Below, piece after piece: positions 9,232-17,136 of a DNA stretch of 32,288 nt (positions within the stretch are counted from its first letter, which is position 1; each line of letters starts with the position of its first letter). The stretch is from an uncultured Clostridia bacterium. Its GTDB lineage: Bacteria; Bacillota; Clostridia; Christensenellales; Borkfalkiaceae. Position numbers and translations under genes: made by a program. The stretch lies in contig CANRAD010000019.1 in assembly GCA_947628505.1 (NCBI GenBank), positions 1-32,288 of the forward strand. The letters run 5' to 3'. The notes below the pieces were generated by a model. It searched no databases and was not told the DNA's origin. It worked only from the letters and a program-made list of their open reading frames with translations.

Positions 9232-11211
9232 TCACTCCAATCCCTGATTTTTGGACTTCGTTTTCTGTTTCTGCGGAGGTGTTTTCTCCCTGCTCTTTTT
9301 AGCTGCTTTCTGCTTAAACTGTTTGAGGGAGAAAAACGCTGTCTGTGCGTCCTTTTTGTGAACGGTAACGCCCGACTTCTCACCGTCAAGCACCGCTGAA
9401 TGGGCAATGCCCTTACTGCTCAATTCTGCGATCTTGACCTGTGCCTGTTCCTCGCTCATACGCTGTGTAAAGCGTTCCGATTTCGGCAGAGCCTTGAAAA
9501 AGTCGGGATTGACAAGCTGTTTTGCACGACTGCTGCGTTCCTGCTGTGCGACAGCCTTGAAAATGCCCTCGTTCTCTTTGGACACCGTAATCGCCACCAG
9601 ACCACCCTTACGCTCAACAGCCGAATAGGGAATGTTCATTTGGTCGAGTTTCTCCATGACCTTTTCAGCGATATTTTTCGGCTGTGCATGAATCGCTCTG
9701 TCCTCTTTCGGCAGCGATCTGTAATAGTCGGGATTGACTTTCATAAAACCGCTGTCCTGCTGTTTCGGTTGCTGTGGCTGTGCCTGCTGTTCGTGAACGG
9801 CAGGGGGAGGAACGGGAATCGGCTCTGCATACATATCCTGCTGTTCAAAGTATTCGGGAGGCGGCTCGGAGAAATCCTGCTGATCGAAAAACTCAGGCGG
9901 AGGCTCAGGTATCGGCTCTCCGTCACCGAAAAATTCGGGTGTCTGCTCACTGAAATCCTGCGGAGGCGGTACGGGAATTTCGGGCATGGTCTGTTCCTTG
10001 CCGTAGCCGGAGATTTTGACCTCCGAAAAATGCACATTACCGTCAGTCCTGTCGCTTTCCTCAATACCGCCCTTGCCGCCGTTCACCTCATAGATGTGGG
10101 CAGTATCCTCGTCAAAGTTCAACTCCACCGAATGTGTAAACTTGTCACTCTGCTGAATTTCCGCATATTCAGCCTCCGAGATCAGTTCGCCCATACCCAT
10201 GAGTTTCATGAACGGCTTTTCACCGTTTGCGGCTTTCAGAATATCGTCAATGGTGCTTTCGTCAGCCTTGAAAAAGCGAATCTCACCGAAATGCTCGATA
10301 CTGAAAAGAGCCTGCTTTTCGCTGTTGTCCAGTTCCATGTCTTTCTGCTGATTCGCCATAGCAGCCTTAAAGACTTCCTCGGAGATCTCCGGCATGGAAA
10401 CCTGTTCGCTTTCGGAGGCTTTTGCAAGTGTTTCAGCGGTCTTGTCGATTGCCGAATCAATCTCCTGATCGGTTGTCAGCTCGGCTGTTCTGTCGGAAAC
10501 TCTCTCGATCTTAGCAGAGAGCTTTTCGATCTTGTCCGTCATGCTGTCGATCTTCTGCTGAATGTCCAGTTTATCGACCTCGCTTGTGCCGGGGGCAGTG
10601 TACTGTTCAAAGAGCGCCTGCCTCTTTTCTTTCATACCGTTCAGCTTGTCCGTCATGCAGTCGATACTGCTTTTCTGAAAGCTGTCCAGAGCCTCCGTAA
10701 ACGCCTGTCTGCGTTCCTTGTTCGCACCGATACCGAAACTCTTGATAACGTCGTTGAGCGAAACCACTCTGTTCAGCTTGTGCTGAATCTTATCACGCTT
10801 TGCAGTGTAAGCCTGCATTTTGTCGGTATGCTTTGCGATCTTGTTCTCTCGTTTCGGGATTTTGACCTCACGAATCTGCTCGATCTTCTGCTCATTACGA
10901 GCGATCAGATTCTTGACAAACGGCATAGTGCCGACCATAGCTTTCAGAGCCTTGTTGGTGTCCTCCAATCTGTCAGCCTTTGCTGTCAGCTTGTCGATTT
11001 TGTCATGATTCTTAGCGATTTTCTGTTCTCTTGTAGAGATTTTATCGCTAAGTCTTGCGATTCTCTGCTGATGATTTTCAGCCTTTGCATTGAGGAACGG
11101 CAGGAGTTTTTCAGACTTCTTTCTGTTCTGTGCCTGCAACTCCTGTTTTCTGCGTTCCGCCTCGGCAGCCTGTTCTGCCCCTGTCTGATTGTCCTTGTCC
11201 TGTGTCGGCAT
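9232..11211 (-). CDS. 659-aa coiled-coil / proline-rich ICE protein with two YSAV repeats
   Basis: I do not recognise a named family. Residues about 20-270 are highly charged, with heptad-like Lys/Glu/Leu spacing consistent with long coiled coils. Residues about 405-485 are proline-rich with repeated PPPEFF/PPPEYF units. The C-terminus has two copies of a module that begins VNPDYYRSLP or VNPDFFKALP (492 and 567) and contains IPYSAVERKGGLVAITV (527-543) or IAHSAVLDGEKSGVTV (602-617). The same module occurs in the next gene's N-terminus and in the 238-aa protein upstream. The tail is rich in Lys/Arg. No signal peptide or membrane segment is visible, so it is probably cytoplasmic. ATG start with AGGAGG located in the end of the 30-aa ORF. 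A scaffold or DNA-processing accessory role is only a guess. Confidence 0.85.
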   Translation of the reverse strand: MPTQDKDNQTGAEQAAEAERRKQELQAQNRKKSEKLLPFLNAKAENHQQRIARLSDKISTREQKIAKNHDKIDKLTAKADRLEDTNKALKAMVGTMPFVKNLIARNEQKIEQIREVKIPKRENKIAKHTDKMQAYTAKRDKIQHKLNRVVSLNDVIKSFGIGANKERRQAFTEALDSFQKSSIDCMTDKLNGMKEKRQALFEQYTAPGTSEVDKLDIQQKIDSMTDKIEKLSAKIERVSDRTAELTTDQEIDSAIDKTAETLAKASESEQVSMPEISEEVFKAAMANQQKDMELDNSEKQALFSIEHFGEIRFFKADESTIDDILKAANGEKPFMKLMGMGELISEAEYAEIQQSDKFTHSVELNFDEDTAHIYEVNGGKGGIEESDRTDGNVHFSEVKISGYGKEQTMPEIPVPPPQDFSEQTPEFFGDGEPIPEPPPEFFDQQDFSEPPPEYFEQQDMYAEPIPVPPPAVHEQQAQPQQPKQQDSGFMKVNPDYYRSLPKEDRAIHAQPKNIAEKVMEKLDQMNIPYSAVERKGGLVAITVSKENEGIFKAVAQQERSSRAKQLVNPDFFKALPKSERFTQRMSEEQAQVKIAELSSKGIAHSAVLDGEKSGVTVHKKDAQTAFFSLKQFKQKAAKKSREKTPPQKQKTKSKNQGLE

Positions 11212-11214
11212 AGC

Positions 11215-11307
11215 TTAGTCCTCCTTGTGGTTGATACGGATACAGCACCAAGTCATAAACGTGATACCCACCGCAACGAGAGAGCCGATAATAACTGCTG
11301 CTTTCAT
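11215..11307 (-). CDS. 30-aa single-pass membrane peptide
   Basis: A micro-ORF of 30 codons (begins MKAAVIIGSLVAVG, ends NHKED). Nearly the whole first two thirds is hydrophobic and forms one predicted membrane helix, followed by a short charged tail. Its ATG shares one base with the TAA stop of the 238-aa gene (TAATG), which strongly suggests termination-reinitiation. Its last codons supply the AGGAGG ribosome binding site for the 659-aa protein. It fills the only gap between two tightly packed operon genes. Function unknown; a small membrane partner or a coupling leader are both possible. Confidence 0.6.
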   Translation of the reverse strand: MKAAVIIGSLVAVGITFMTWCCIRINHKED

Positions 11308-12023
11308 TAAAACTTCTTCCTTTCTCTTTCGATCTCTGTTTCCTTTTCCGAATGTACCTTTGCAAAGGACTTTCTGCGTTTTTCCTCCGCAAGACGTTTG
11401 TGTGCCTCCCTTGACAGATAAACAGAACGATTCTGCTCAACAATGATACCGTCCTCGATACGTCTGCGTTCTTCAGCACCGAGAGCGACCGCCTGTGTAT
11501 GCTGAATATCGTCCATATCGGACTGCGCCCTCTTTTTGGGCGTGTTGTTCTGCTGAATCACCGAAACGGAATGTTCCATGACCTCATTTTCCGTTTCGGT
11601 ATTGAGGTCAATGATACGTTCCAGAGCCTCTTGAATCGTCTGCCTGTCAGAGTGCCAGTAGTTGATGTAGGTCTTTGCAAGCGTGTCCACCAGTTCAGGC
11701 GGTCTTGCTGTGACAGAGACGACCGCACAATGCAGTATCTCTGCAATTTCGGGAATCATCGGAGCGTAACCGTCAGACTTGTTTTCGGAAAGCTGTAACA
11801 TCATTTCCTCGTAGTCACCGCTTTCGGCTTTTCTGATGATCTCGTCCACAGCCGACCTGTTTTCAGCGGAGAATGTGAGATACATCATTTTCTCGTCATG
11901 CTTTGCAAAGTAGGGAACACTGCTTAAATCTAAGCCTTTGACGATCTCCATAGCGTGAGCCGTTTTGATCGTCATATACTGCTTGTTGGGAATGTCTTTC
12001 AGTTCGTCACCGCTGTACATCAT
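11307..12023 (-). CDS. 238-aa ICE hypothetical with one YSAV-type module
   Basis: Unrecognised protein. Residues about 5-66 match the module seen in the two following genes: a DIPNKQYMTI entry, a helix, then the VPYFAKHDEKMMYLTF strand pair (36-51) and a helix with Ala/Ile spacing. The middle (about 75-150) is acidic/hydrophobic, with a helical segment EIAEILHCAVVSVTARPPEL. The last 60 residues are Arg/Lys/Glu-rich (EERRRIEDG, HKRLAEEKRRK, EIERERKKF) and probably one long charged helix. The start ATG overlaps the previous stop in an ATGA arrangement (a second ATG follows immediately), and the stop overlaps the 30-aa ORF start. Probably cytoplasmic, with no signal peptide. Confidence 0.8.
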   Translation of the reverse strand: MMYSGDELKDIPNKQYMTIKTAHAMEIVKGLDLSSVPYFAKHDEKMMYLTFSAENRSAVDEIIRKAESGDYEEMMLQLSENKSDGYAPMIPEIAEILHCAVVSVTARPPELVDTLAKTYINYWHSDRQTIQEALERIIDLNTETENEVMEHSVSVIQQNNTPKKRAQSDMDDIQHTQAVALGAEERRRIEDGIIVEQNRSVYLSREAHKRLAEEKRRKSFAKVHSEKETEIERERKKF

Positions 12024-12532
12024 GCGTTCATCATCTCACGCAGCTCATCGGCAAGAGCCGAGTTATCTCCGTCCGGCTCGTATGCCATTGAATAGTGACC
12101 GCACATCTGCTCCTGCTTTTCAATGGGGAGCGCTGTCAGCGTTTCCGCGGTAATGCCGAGCAGTTCAGCGATATTTGCAATATCGCTCACCGCAAGCGAC
12201 TTCTGCACGATCTCATAAAAGCGGTCAATATCCGCACTGTCCACAGAATACTCAAACACAAGCGAGTGCTTTGTGTCCTCGTCGAGATTCAGCAGAGTAT
12301 CGAGCGAAATGCCTGTGTGCTGTGAAATCTCACGCAGACTTTCCTCGATCATGCCCTTTGTCCACAGGTCATTGAGTTCCGCATACAGACTGCCTGCGTT
12401 TTCCTCGGTGTCCGTATCATTGAGATTGACCGCAGAGAGTATAGCACTCTGAATCTCATCAGAGAGTGCGGCAATGCTTTCCTCGGAAACACCGAGAAAC
12501 TTTGCAATTTTGGAAATTGTTTCCTTGTCCAT
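12020..12532 (-). CDS. 170-aa helical-repeat ICE protein
   Basis: Not assignable to a named family. It holds three spaced copies of a helix-turn-helix-like unit: ISKIAKFLGVSEESIAAL (about 6-23), LREISQHTGISLDTLLNL (about 66-83) and IANIAELLGITAETLTAL (about 117-134), each followed by an acidic/polar helix. The pattern IxxIAxxLGIxxExLxxL resembles HTH or tandem helical-hairpin modules, so DNA or protein binding is possible. It is acidic overall, with no membrane segment. The start has AAAAGGAG 7-8 bp upstream, located just past the TopB ATG side of the junction. Its stop overlaps the next gene start (ATGA). Position between topoisomerase III and the YSAV-module genes suggests part of a DNA-processing unit. 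Confidence 0.8.
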   Translation of the reverse strand: MDKETISKIAKFLGVSEESIAALSDEIQSAILSAVNLNDTDTEENAGSLYAELNDLWTKGMIEESLREISQHTGISLDTLLNLDEDTKHSLVFEYSVDSADIDRFYEIVQKSLAVSDIANIAELLGITAETLTALPIEKQEQMCGHYSMAYEPDGDNSALADELREMMNA

Positions 12533-12536
12533 GTCA

Positions 12537-14540
12537 TTAACTCCTTTTCGTTTTCCATTGGTAATAGGTCTTGCCGTTGTAGTCGTTGGAAACGACTTCG
12601 GGCAGGACAGTTGTCTTTTTGCCGTTGGCAGTATAGCTTGTAGACTTGCCGTTCAGCAGTCCTGCGATTTGGCTGTCGGAGAGAGTCTTGCCGTAGACCT
12701 TTGCGACATTCATTCCGCACTTGCCCGAACAGTAATAGCCGTACTTGCCCTTGATAACAGACTTTCCGCATTTCGGACAGTTGCCGATAGAATCCGCACC
12801 GCCAAATGAAACGGAATCGTCCACAGAGCCGTACTTTCCGCAGATACCCCTGACAAATTCCTCGATCTCGCCCATAAAGCTGTCGTGGGAATACTGTCCA
12901 CGCTCGATCTGTTGGAGTTTGATCTCCCATTCTGCTGTCAGTCCTGCCGACTTTACCTCGTCGGGAATGACCGAGATCAATCTGCGGCCCTTTTCGGTCG
13001 AAATAAGCTGCTTCCCCTTACGTTCCGCATAGCCATGAGCGACAAGCCCCTCGATCGTTCCTGCACGAGTAGCCGGAGTGCCAAGCCCCTTTTTCTCGGA
13101 GTTTTCGTCATAGTCAGCCTGTCCTGCGTGTTCCATAGCGGATAACAGCGTGTCCTCTGTATAGGGCTTTGGAGGGCTTGTGAAATGCTCGCCCTTGCTT
13201 GCCTGTGCTGTGAACGTCTGCCCCTCGGAAACGTCAGGGAGAGGCTTATCCTCCTTGTCGGGATTGAGATTGACCGCATAGGCTTTCCAACCGTTATCGA
13301 GGACGCATTTTCCGCTTGCCGTAAACTCTGTACCGCCACAGGAAACAGTCACCTTGATTGCCTCATACTTGTGAGGCTGTGCAGAGGCACAGAGCAGTCG
13401 GTCAGAGATCAGCCGATGAATGTTCCTCTCGCCCTCCGGCAGAGCCGACAAGTCAGCGGTCGCAATGTTGACCGTCGGAATGATCGCATGGTGTCCAGTT
13501 ACTTTGCTGTTGTTGATACACCTTGCAATATCGGGATTTCTCACCGTTCCGAAGTCGTACACATTGCCGATGATGTTTACAATGTCGAGTGTGGATTGCA
13601 GCATATCATCGGTGAGGTATTGTGAATCGGTACGGGGATATGTAACGAGTTTGCCCTCGTAGAGCGACTGCACATAGTCAAGTGTCTGCTGTGCCGTATA
13701 GCCGTAAGCCTTGTTCGCCTCTCTCTGCAAAGTGGTGAGGTCGTACAGCTTTGGGGGATAGACGGTCTTGACCTCTTTCTTTACCACTGAAACGGTTGCC
13801 GTACTGCCATTGCAAGCTGATACAAGAGCGTTTGCAGCCTGTTCATCGTCGATACGTTCAGATGATACCGTAAAGCCGTTCAGAGCAAGGTCAGCAGTAA
13901 AATATTTCTGCTTGACGAAATGCTCTACATCATAGTCACGCTTTACGATCATGGCAAGCGTTGGTGTCTGCACTCTGCCGAGATTCAGTCTGTCCCTGTA
14001 TCTGCATGAGAACAGGCGAGAGCCGTTCATGCCGACGAGCCAGTCAGCCTTTGCCCGACAAAAGCCTGCGGAGAAAAGGTTGTCGTACTCCGACATGGGC
14101 TTCATTTTTGACAGAGCCGAACGGATAGCGGATTCTTCAAGCGAAGATACCCACAGCCTTACCACAGGCTTATGACAGCCGATCAGGTTGTACACATAGC
14201 GGAAGATACATTCTCCCTCTCTGTCTGCGTCCGTTGCACACACGATCTCATCGACCCTTGAATCGTTCATAAGGTCTTTGAGTACGTCAAACTGTGCCTT
14301 TCCGCTGTCGGAGGTCTTGAACAGCCATTTGTCGGGAATCATGGGTAACTGTGAAAAGTTCCACCTTGTCGCCCACTCCTTGCTGTACTCGTCGGGAAAT
14401 CTCATGCCGACCAGATGACCGAAACACCAAGACACGATGTAGCCGTTTCCCTCTACATAACCGTCTTTCTTTGTATTTGCACCGAGTACAGCGGATAAAG
14501 CCCTTGCCACACTCGGCTTTTCACCGATCACTAACTTCAA
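12537..14540 (-). CDS. topB: DNA topoisomerase III (type IA), ICE-encoded
   Basis: Type IA topoisomerase that passes single DNA strands through a transient 5'-phosphotyrosine break; ICE copies are thought to help process transferred DNA. Seen: N-terminal KLVIGEKPSVA with the Toprim Glu at 7, the acidic Toprim motif DADREGE (104-110), LNLGRVQTPTL (185-195), the active-site motif TYPRTDSQYL with catalytic Tyr301, and a C-terminal zinc-ribbon-like CPKCGK...YYCSGKC segment near 586-608. The length of 667 aa is normal for conjugative-element TopB. The start is TTG, chosen because KLVIGEKPS must be at the N-terminus; AGAAAGG lies about 10 bp upstream. Gap of 18 bp to the XF1762-like gene and 4 bp to the next gene. 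Confidence 0.96.
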   Translation of the reverse strand: MKLVIGEKPSVARALSAVLGANTKKDGYVEGNGYIVSWCFGHLVGMRFPDEYSKEWATRWNFSQLPMIPDKWLFKTSDSGKAQFDVLKDLMNDSRVDEIVCATDADREGECIFRYVYNLIGCHKPVVRLWVSSLEESAIRSALSKMKPMSEYDNLFSAGFCRAKADWLVGMNGSRLFSCRYRDRLNLGRVQTPTLAMIVKRDYDVEHFVKQKYFTADLALNGFTVSSERIDDEQAANALVSACNGSTATVSVVKKEVKTVYPPKLYDLTTLQREANKAYGYTAQQTLDYVQSLYEGKLVTYPRTDSQYLTDDMLQSTLDIVNIIGNVYDFGTVRNPDIARCINNSKVTGHHAIIPTVNIATADLSALPEGERNIHRLISDRLLCASAQPHKYEAIKVTVSCGGTEFTASGKCVLDNGWKAYAVNLNPDKEDKPLPDVSEGQTFTAQASKGEHFTSPPKPYTEDTLLSAMEHAGQADYDENSEKKGLGTPATRAGTIEGLVAHGYAERKGKQLISTEKGRRLISVIPDEVKSAGLTAEWEIKLQQIERGQYSHDSFMGEIEEFVRGICGKYGSVDDSVSFGGADSIGNCPKCGKSVIKGKYGYYCSGKCGMNVAKVYGKTLSDSQIAGLLNGKSTSYTANGKKTTVLPEVVSNDYNGKTYYQWKTKRS

Positions 14541-14558
14541 AAAATCACAGCCTTTCTG

Positions 14559-15002
14559 TTATAGCCTTTTATGCCACCTTGTTTTCATTTCGTGAGGAAT
14601 GTTCTGCCCCTTATTCCTCGTGCCTGTCCAATGCGTACCGCCTGCCGTACCCTCATTGACAAATCCGCTTGCTTTCAGACTTGTTCCGCTTTCGGATTCA
14701 AGCGTATAGGTGTAAACATCGGTATATCCCATGTTTTTGGCGATACGGCAGCAAGCACCGTACAGCATGGAGCAAGCGTTTTTCGTTCCGTCTGTGCATA
14801 CCCGAAGAATCTCACAGGTAAAGCCGTTGTCAAAGTGCCTTGCAAGCGGTCTGCCGCAGATCGCAACACCATGTACCGCCTCACCGTCAGACACCGCCAC
14901 GCAGAATTTACAACCCACAGGGGCATTGTGGTGACGATGATAGCGGTTTACATAGTCGGCAGCCTGTCGATAGGTGCAGGGTATGATTTTCAGCTCACCC
15001 AT
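14559..15002 (-). CDS. XF1762-family / GNAT-like ICE protein
   Basis: 147-aa soluble protein. The sequence pattern RQAADYVNRYHRHHNAP, then ILRVCTDGTKNACSMLYGA, then SGTSLKASGF matches what I know as the XF1762 family, a GNAT-like fold common in ICEs and phages. The mid segment corresponds to the acetyl-CoA-binding loop region of GNATs. Substrate unknown. I chose ATG at 15002 because MGELKIIPCTYRQAADYV is the usual N-terminus; the frame is open to a TTG at 15041, but the extra 13 Cys-rich residues look like out-of-frame translation of the micro-ORF. There is no clear Shine-Dalgarno; the start overlaps the micro-ORF stop by 8 bp, so translational coupling is likely. Confidence 0.85.
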   Translation of the reverse strand: MGELKIIPCTYRQAADYVNRYHRHHNAPVGCKFCVAVSDGEAVHGVAICGRPLARHFDNGFTCEILRVCTDGTKNACSMLYGACCRIAKNMGYTDVYTYTLESESGTSLKASGFVNEGTAGGTHWTGTRNKGQNIPHEMKTRWHKRL

Positions 15003-15069
15003 ACAGCCACAGCAGAATCTTAGAGGCAAGCCACACCGCAAGTGTTTCTGCCCACACGTTACGAATCAT
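14995..15069 (-). CDS. 24-aa hydrophobic micro-ORF between PAPS-reductase and XF1762 genes
   Basis: Begins MIRNVWAETLAVW and ends ILLWLYG: Trp/Leu-rich and amphipathic to membrane-active in character. Its ATG lies within the last codons of the PAPS-reductase-family gene and is preceded by a textbook AAGGAGG 9 bp upstream. Its TGA overlaps the XF1762-like start by 8 bp. The good ribosome binding site, together with the lack of one for the next gene, argues that this ORF is translated and delivers ribosomes to the next start. Whether the peptide itself has a function is unknown. Confidence 0.6.
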   Translation of the reverse strand: MIRNVWAETLAVWLASKILLWLYG

Positions 15070-16081
15070 TCTGCTTTTCCTCCTTGACCTTTTGATTCAT
15101 CATTTTCTGAAATTCCCGATACTTCTTTGTGTACTCATAGGACTTTCCGAAAACAAACATCGCAGCTCGGTACAGTTTAGGCTCATGCTCACGAATGACC
15201 GCCAGTTCCTCCGATATTCTCGGACTGAACGGACAGCCGACACAGCCTGTGCGTTTCAGACCGTACTCCGTATAGCAACGGCTGTGTGTTACACCAAAGT
15301 GTTCCTCATACACCTTTTTGTCATGGTCGGTGTACCAAAAGACGGGTCTGTATGTATCACAGCCTTTTGATTTGCTCGGAGAGAAACAGGTCTTGAAGTT
15401 TGCGGAACGAATACCGCCCTCTGCCTTTCTGATACCTGTGATGTCAAGGTCTGCGTCATGTTCCTTGATAAACAGCTTTGCAGGCTTCTTTTTGCTGTAT
15501 TCACAGCACTTGTTGGATATAGGGAAATCGGGCGGATTCTGCATGATAAACTCTTTGAGCCACTTGTTGCGGCCGATAGAGAAACGGCTCATTTTGACCT
15601 CGCCCTTTTCATCGGAGTAATAGGCATTGCTCCACCATTGGAGAGCCGTTTTGCAATTCGGGTATTCCGCTAACAGTTCTTGCAGAGGCTTGTCCTCCCA
15701 CTTGAAACCGTGCGCCTGCAACCTCATCATCTGCTCCGAAACATACTTTGAAAGGAACGGCACTCCGTATTCACGCACACAGGCAGGGATAGACTTTGCC
15801 GCCTTAATACGTTCAATGGTGATACCGTATTTCTGTTCGAGGTAGTCAATGTGTTCCTTTGTTGCGGTATATTCAAGACCCGTATCAATCCAGAAATAGG
15901 TCACTTTGCCGTTCTCATCGACATTGTGCATAATGTCAAGCACAATATCGCTGTCACTGCCTCCGCTGATACTGCACACAGCAGAATTGCACTTTTGAAT
16001 CACACTCTGCGCCTTTGCATATCCGTCAAAGACTGCAAAGTTATTCAGTTCGAGCAGTTCCTCAACAAACTCATGTGTCAT
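15059..16081 (-). CDS. PAPS-reductase-family protein (adenine nucleotide alpha hydrolase fold)
   Basis: 340 aa from the ATG at 16081. The PP-loop SGGSDSD (39-45) after a hydrophobic strand, and WIDTGLEYTATKEHI further on, are typical of the phosphoadenosine-phosphosulfate reductase/DndC superfamily, whose members activate substrates by adenylation or reduce PAPS. Cysteines in CCEYSKKKP, near KTCFSPSKSKGC and in GCVGCPFSP (280, 283) could bind a metal or Fe-S cluster, as in DndC-like proteins; this is inference. The frame is open further upstream (to 16147), but ATG 16081 has GGAGG 7 bp before it and overlaps the methyltransferase stop as ATGA. Co-translation with a DNA methyltransferase suggests a role in nucleic acid modification or anti-restriction rather than sulfur assimilation. 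Confidence 0.88.
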   Translation of the reverse strand: MTHEFVEELLELNNFAVFDGYAKAQSVIQKCNSAVCSISGGSDSDIVLDIMHNVDENGKVTYFWIDTGLEYTATKEHIDYLEQKYGITIERIKAAKSIPACVREYGVPFLSKYVSEQMMRLQAHGFKWEDKPLQELLAEYPNCKTALQWWSNAYYSDEKGEVKMSRFSIGRNKWLKEFIMQNPPDFPISNKCCEYSKKKPAKLFIKEHDADLDITGIRKAEGGIRSANFKTCFSPSKSKGCDTYRPVFWYTDHDKKVYEEHFGVTHSRCYTEYGLKRTGCVGCPFSPRISEELAVIREHEPKLYRAAMFVFGKSYEYTKKYREFQKMMNQKVKEEKQNDS

Positions 16082-17136
16082 AACTGCCCCTCCAATCCTT
16101 TCAGAATATGGGCGATCACATCGACTGTCCAACCGTTGCCGATACACTTGTAACGCTGTGTATTGCTTATCCCTGCGGTATAATCGTCGGGGAGCGTTTG
16201 CAGACGTTCTGCCTCCACAGGTGTCAGCTTGCGGATTATGTAATTTCCGTCGGGCAGATCAATCCGATACAGACCTGTTTTCGCACCCTGACCGCCTCCG
16301 TTTGCCGAAAGCGTGACGGACTTTCCATGTACCGAGTAGATACGCTGTCCCTGACCTCCGCTGCCGTATCTGCCGATACGGATAGGCTTTGTGACAGGCT
16401 CTGCGACCATAGTTGCCCCGAATCGGTCGGTACGGACTGCATTTGCCATAGCCGACCTTGCATATTGCGCCTTGATCGTTCTTGCCTTGCCGTTTTCGTC
16501 ATTGACCGCTATCGGCTCTGCGATCAGAGTGTTTCTGTGCTTATTCAGATTGTCCTCAAAAGTAGGGTGATACGATGAAGTCATGCAGTAGCTTTTGTCC
16601 TGCCACGATACACCGCTTTCAAGAATATCCGTCAGCAGAATACCCTTATCTATGGGCTGTATGACATTCGGGATATTTGTCCAGTAGTACCGCTTTCGGT
16701 TTTGAGCAGAAACAAGAGCCGAGTTGATCATAACAGGCTCAACACCGAGCCTTTTTGTAATTTCCTCCACAATGTTCTGATGAATGGAGAAGTTATTCTC
16801 GTACAGAAAATATCTGCACTCGCTCTCACGCAATGCCCTCACATACTCCATAAAGAGCCTGAATCCCTCTCCGTCGCAGGACGTTTCTCTGTTGTTTTTC
16901 GCCACAGACCAATAGGTGCAGGGAGAGCCGCCGATCAACAGATCGAAACCCTTAAACTCCGTAAAGTCACCGTCAAAGACATTGCCATGATGTACGATTT
17001 CGGGAAAGTTACGCTGTGAAACGGATAACGCATACTTGTCGATCTCAAAAGCATGGTATTCCTCTATGGGTATGCCTGCTCGTTGCAGAGCAAGCATACC
17101 GCAGGAGATTCCGTCAAACAGACTCAGCACTCTCAT
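16078..17136 (-). CDS. DNA (cytosine-5) methyltransferase
   Basis: 352 aa from the ATG at 17136. It transfers methyl from AdoMet to C5 of cytosine. Seen: motif I VLSLFDGISCGMLAL (3-17), motif IV GGSPCTYWS with catalytic Cys73, motif VI FLYENN (110-115; usual ENV is ENN here, keeping the catalytic Glu), motif VIII QNRKRYYW (from 145), and motif X CIGNGWTVDVI (from 331). The frame remains open upstream to 17307, but those residues overlap the 112-aa gene and have no methyltransferase similarity, so the start was placed at MRVLSLF. It overlaps the 112-aa gene end by 23 bp. No cognate endonuclease is nearby, so it looks like a solitary, possibly protective, ICE methyltransferase. Confidence 0.93.
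   Translation of the reverse strand: MRVLSLFDGISCGMLALQRAGIPIEEYHAFEIDKYALSVSQRNFPEIVHHGNVFDGDFTEFKGFDLLIGGSPCTYWSVAKNNRETSCDGEGFRLFMEYVRALRESECRYFLYENNFSIHQNIVEEITKRLGVEPVMINSALVSAQNRKRYYWTNIPNVIQPIDKGILLTDILESGVSWQDKSYCMTSSYHPTFEDNLNKHRNTLIAEPIAVNDENGKARTIKAQYARSAMANAVRTDRFGATMVAEPVTKPIRIGRYGSGGQGQRIYSVHGKSVTLSANGGGQGAKTGLYRIDLPDGNYIIRKLTPVEAERLQTLPDDYTAGISNTQRYKCIGNGWTVDVIAHILKGLEGQL

Noticed and set aside
9780-10000. Short near-repeats in DNA at the PPPEFF/PPPEYF region as a possible CRISPR or tandem array
   Set aside because: The repeats are irregular and in frame, and simply encode the proline-rich linker of the 659-aa protein.
9400-11310. Long plus-strand open frame (636 codons) opposite the 659-aa gene
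   Set aside because: It is an antisense shadow caused by codon bias; Leu/Cys/Phe/Arg-rich composition, no family pattern, and the opposite strand has clear coding structure with operon overlaps.
16082-16147. 22-codon N-terminal extension of the PAPS-reductase frame
   Set aside because: ATG 16081 has a good ribosome binding site and an ATGA junction with the methyltransferase; the extension lies wholly inside the methyltransferase coding region.
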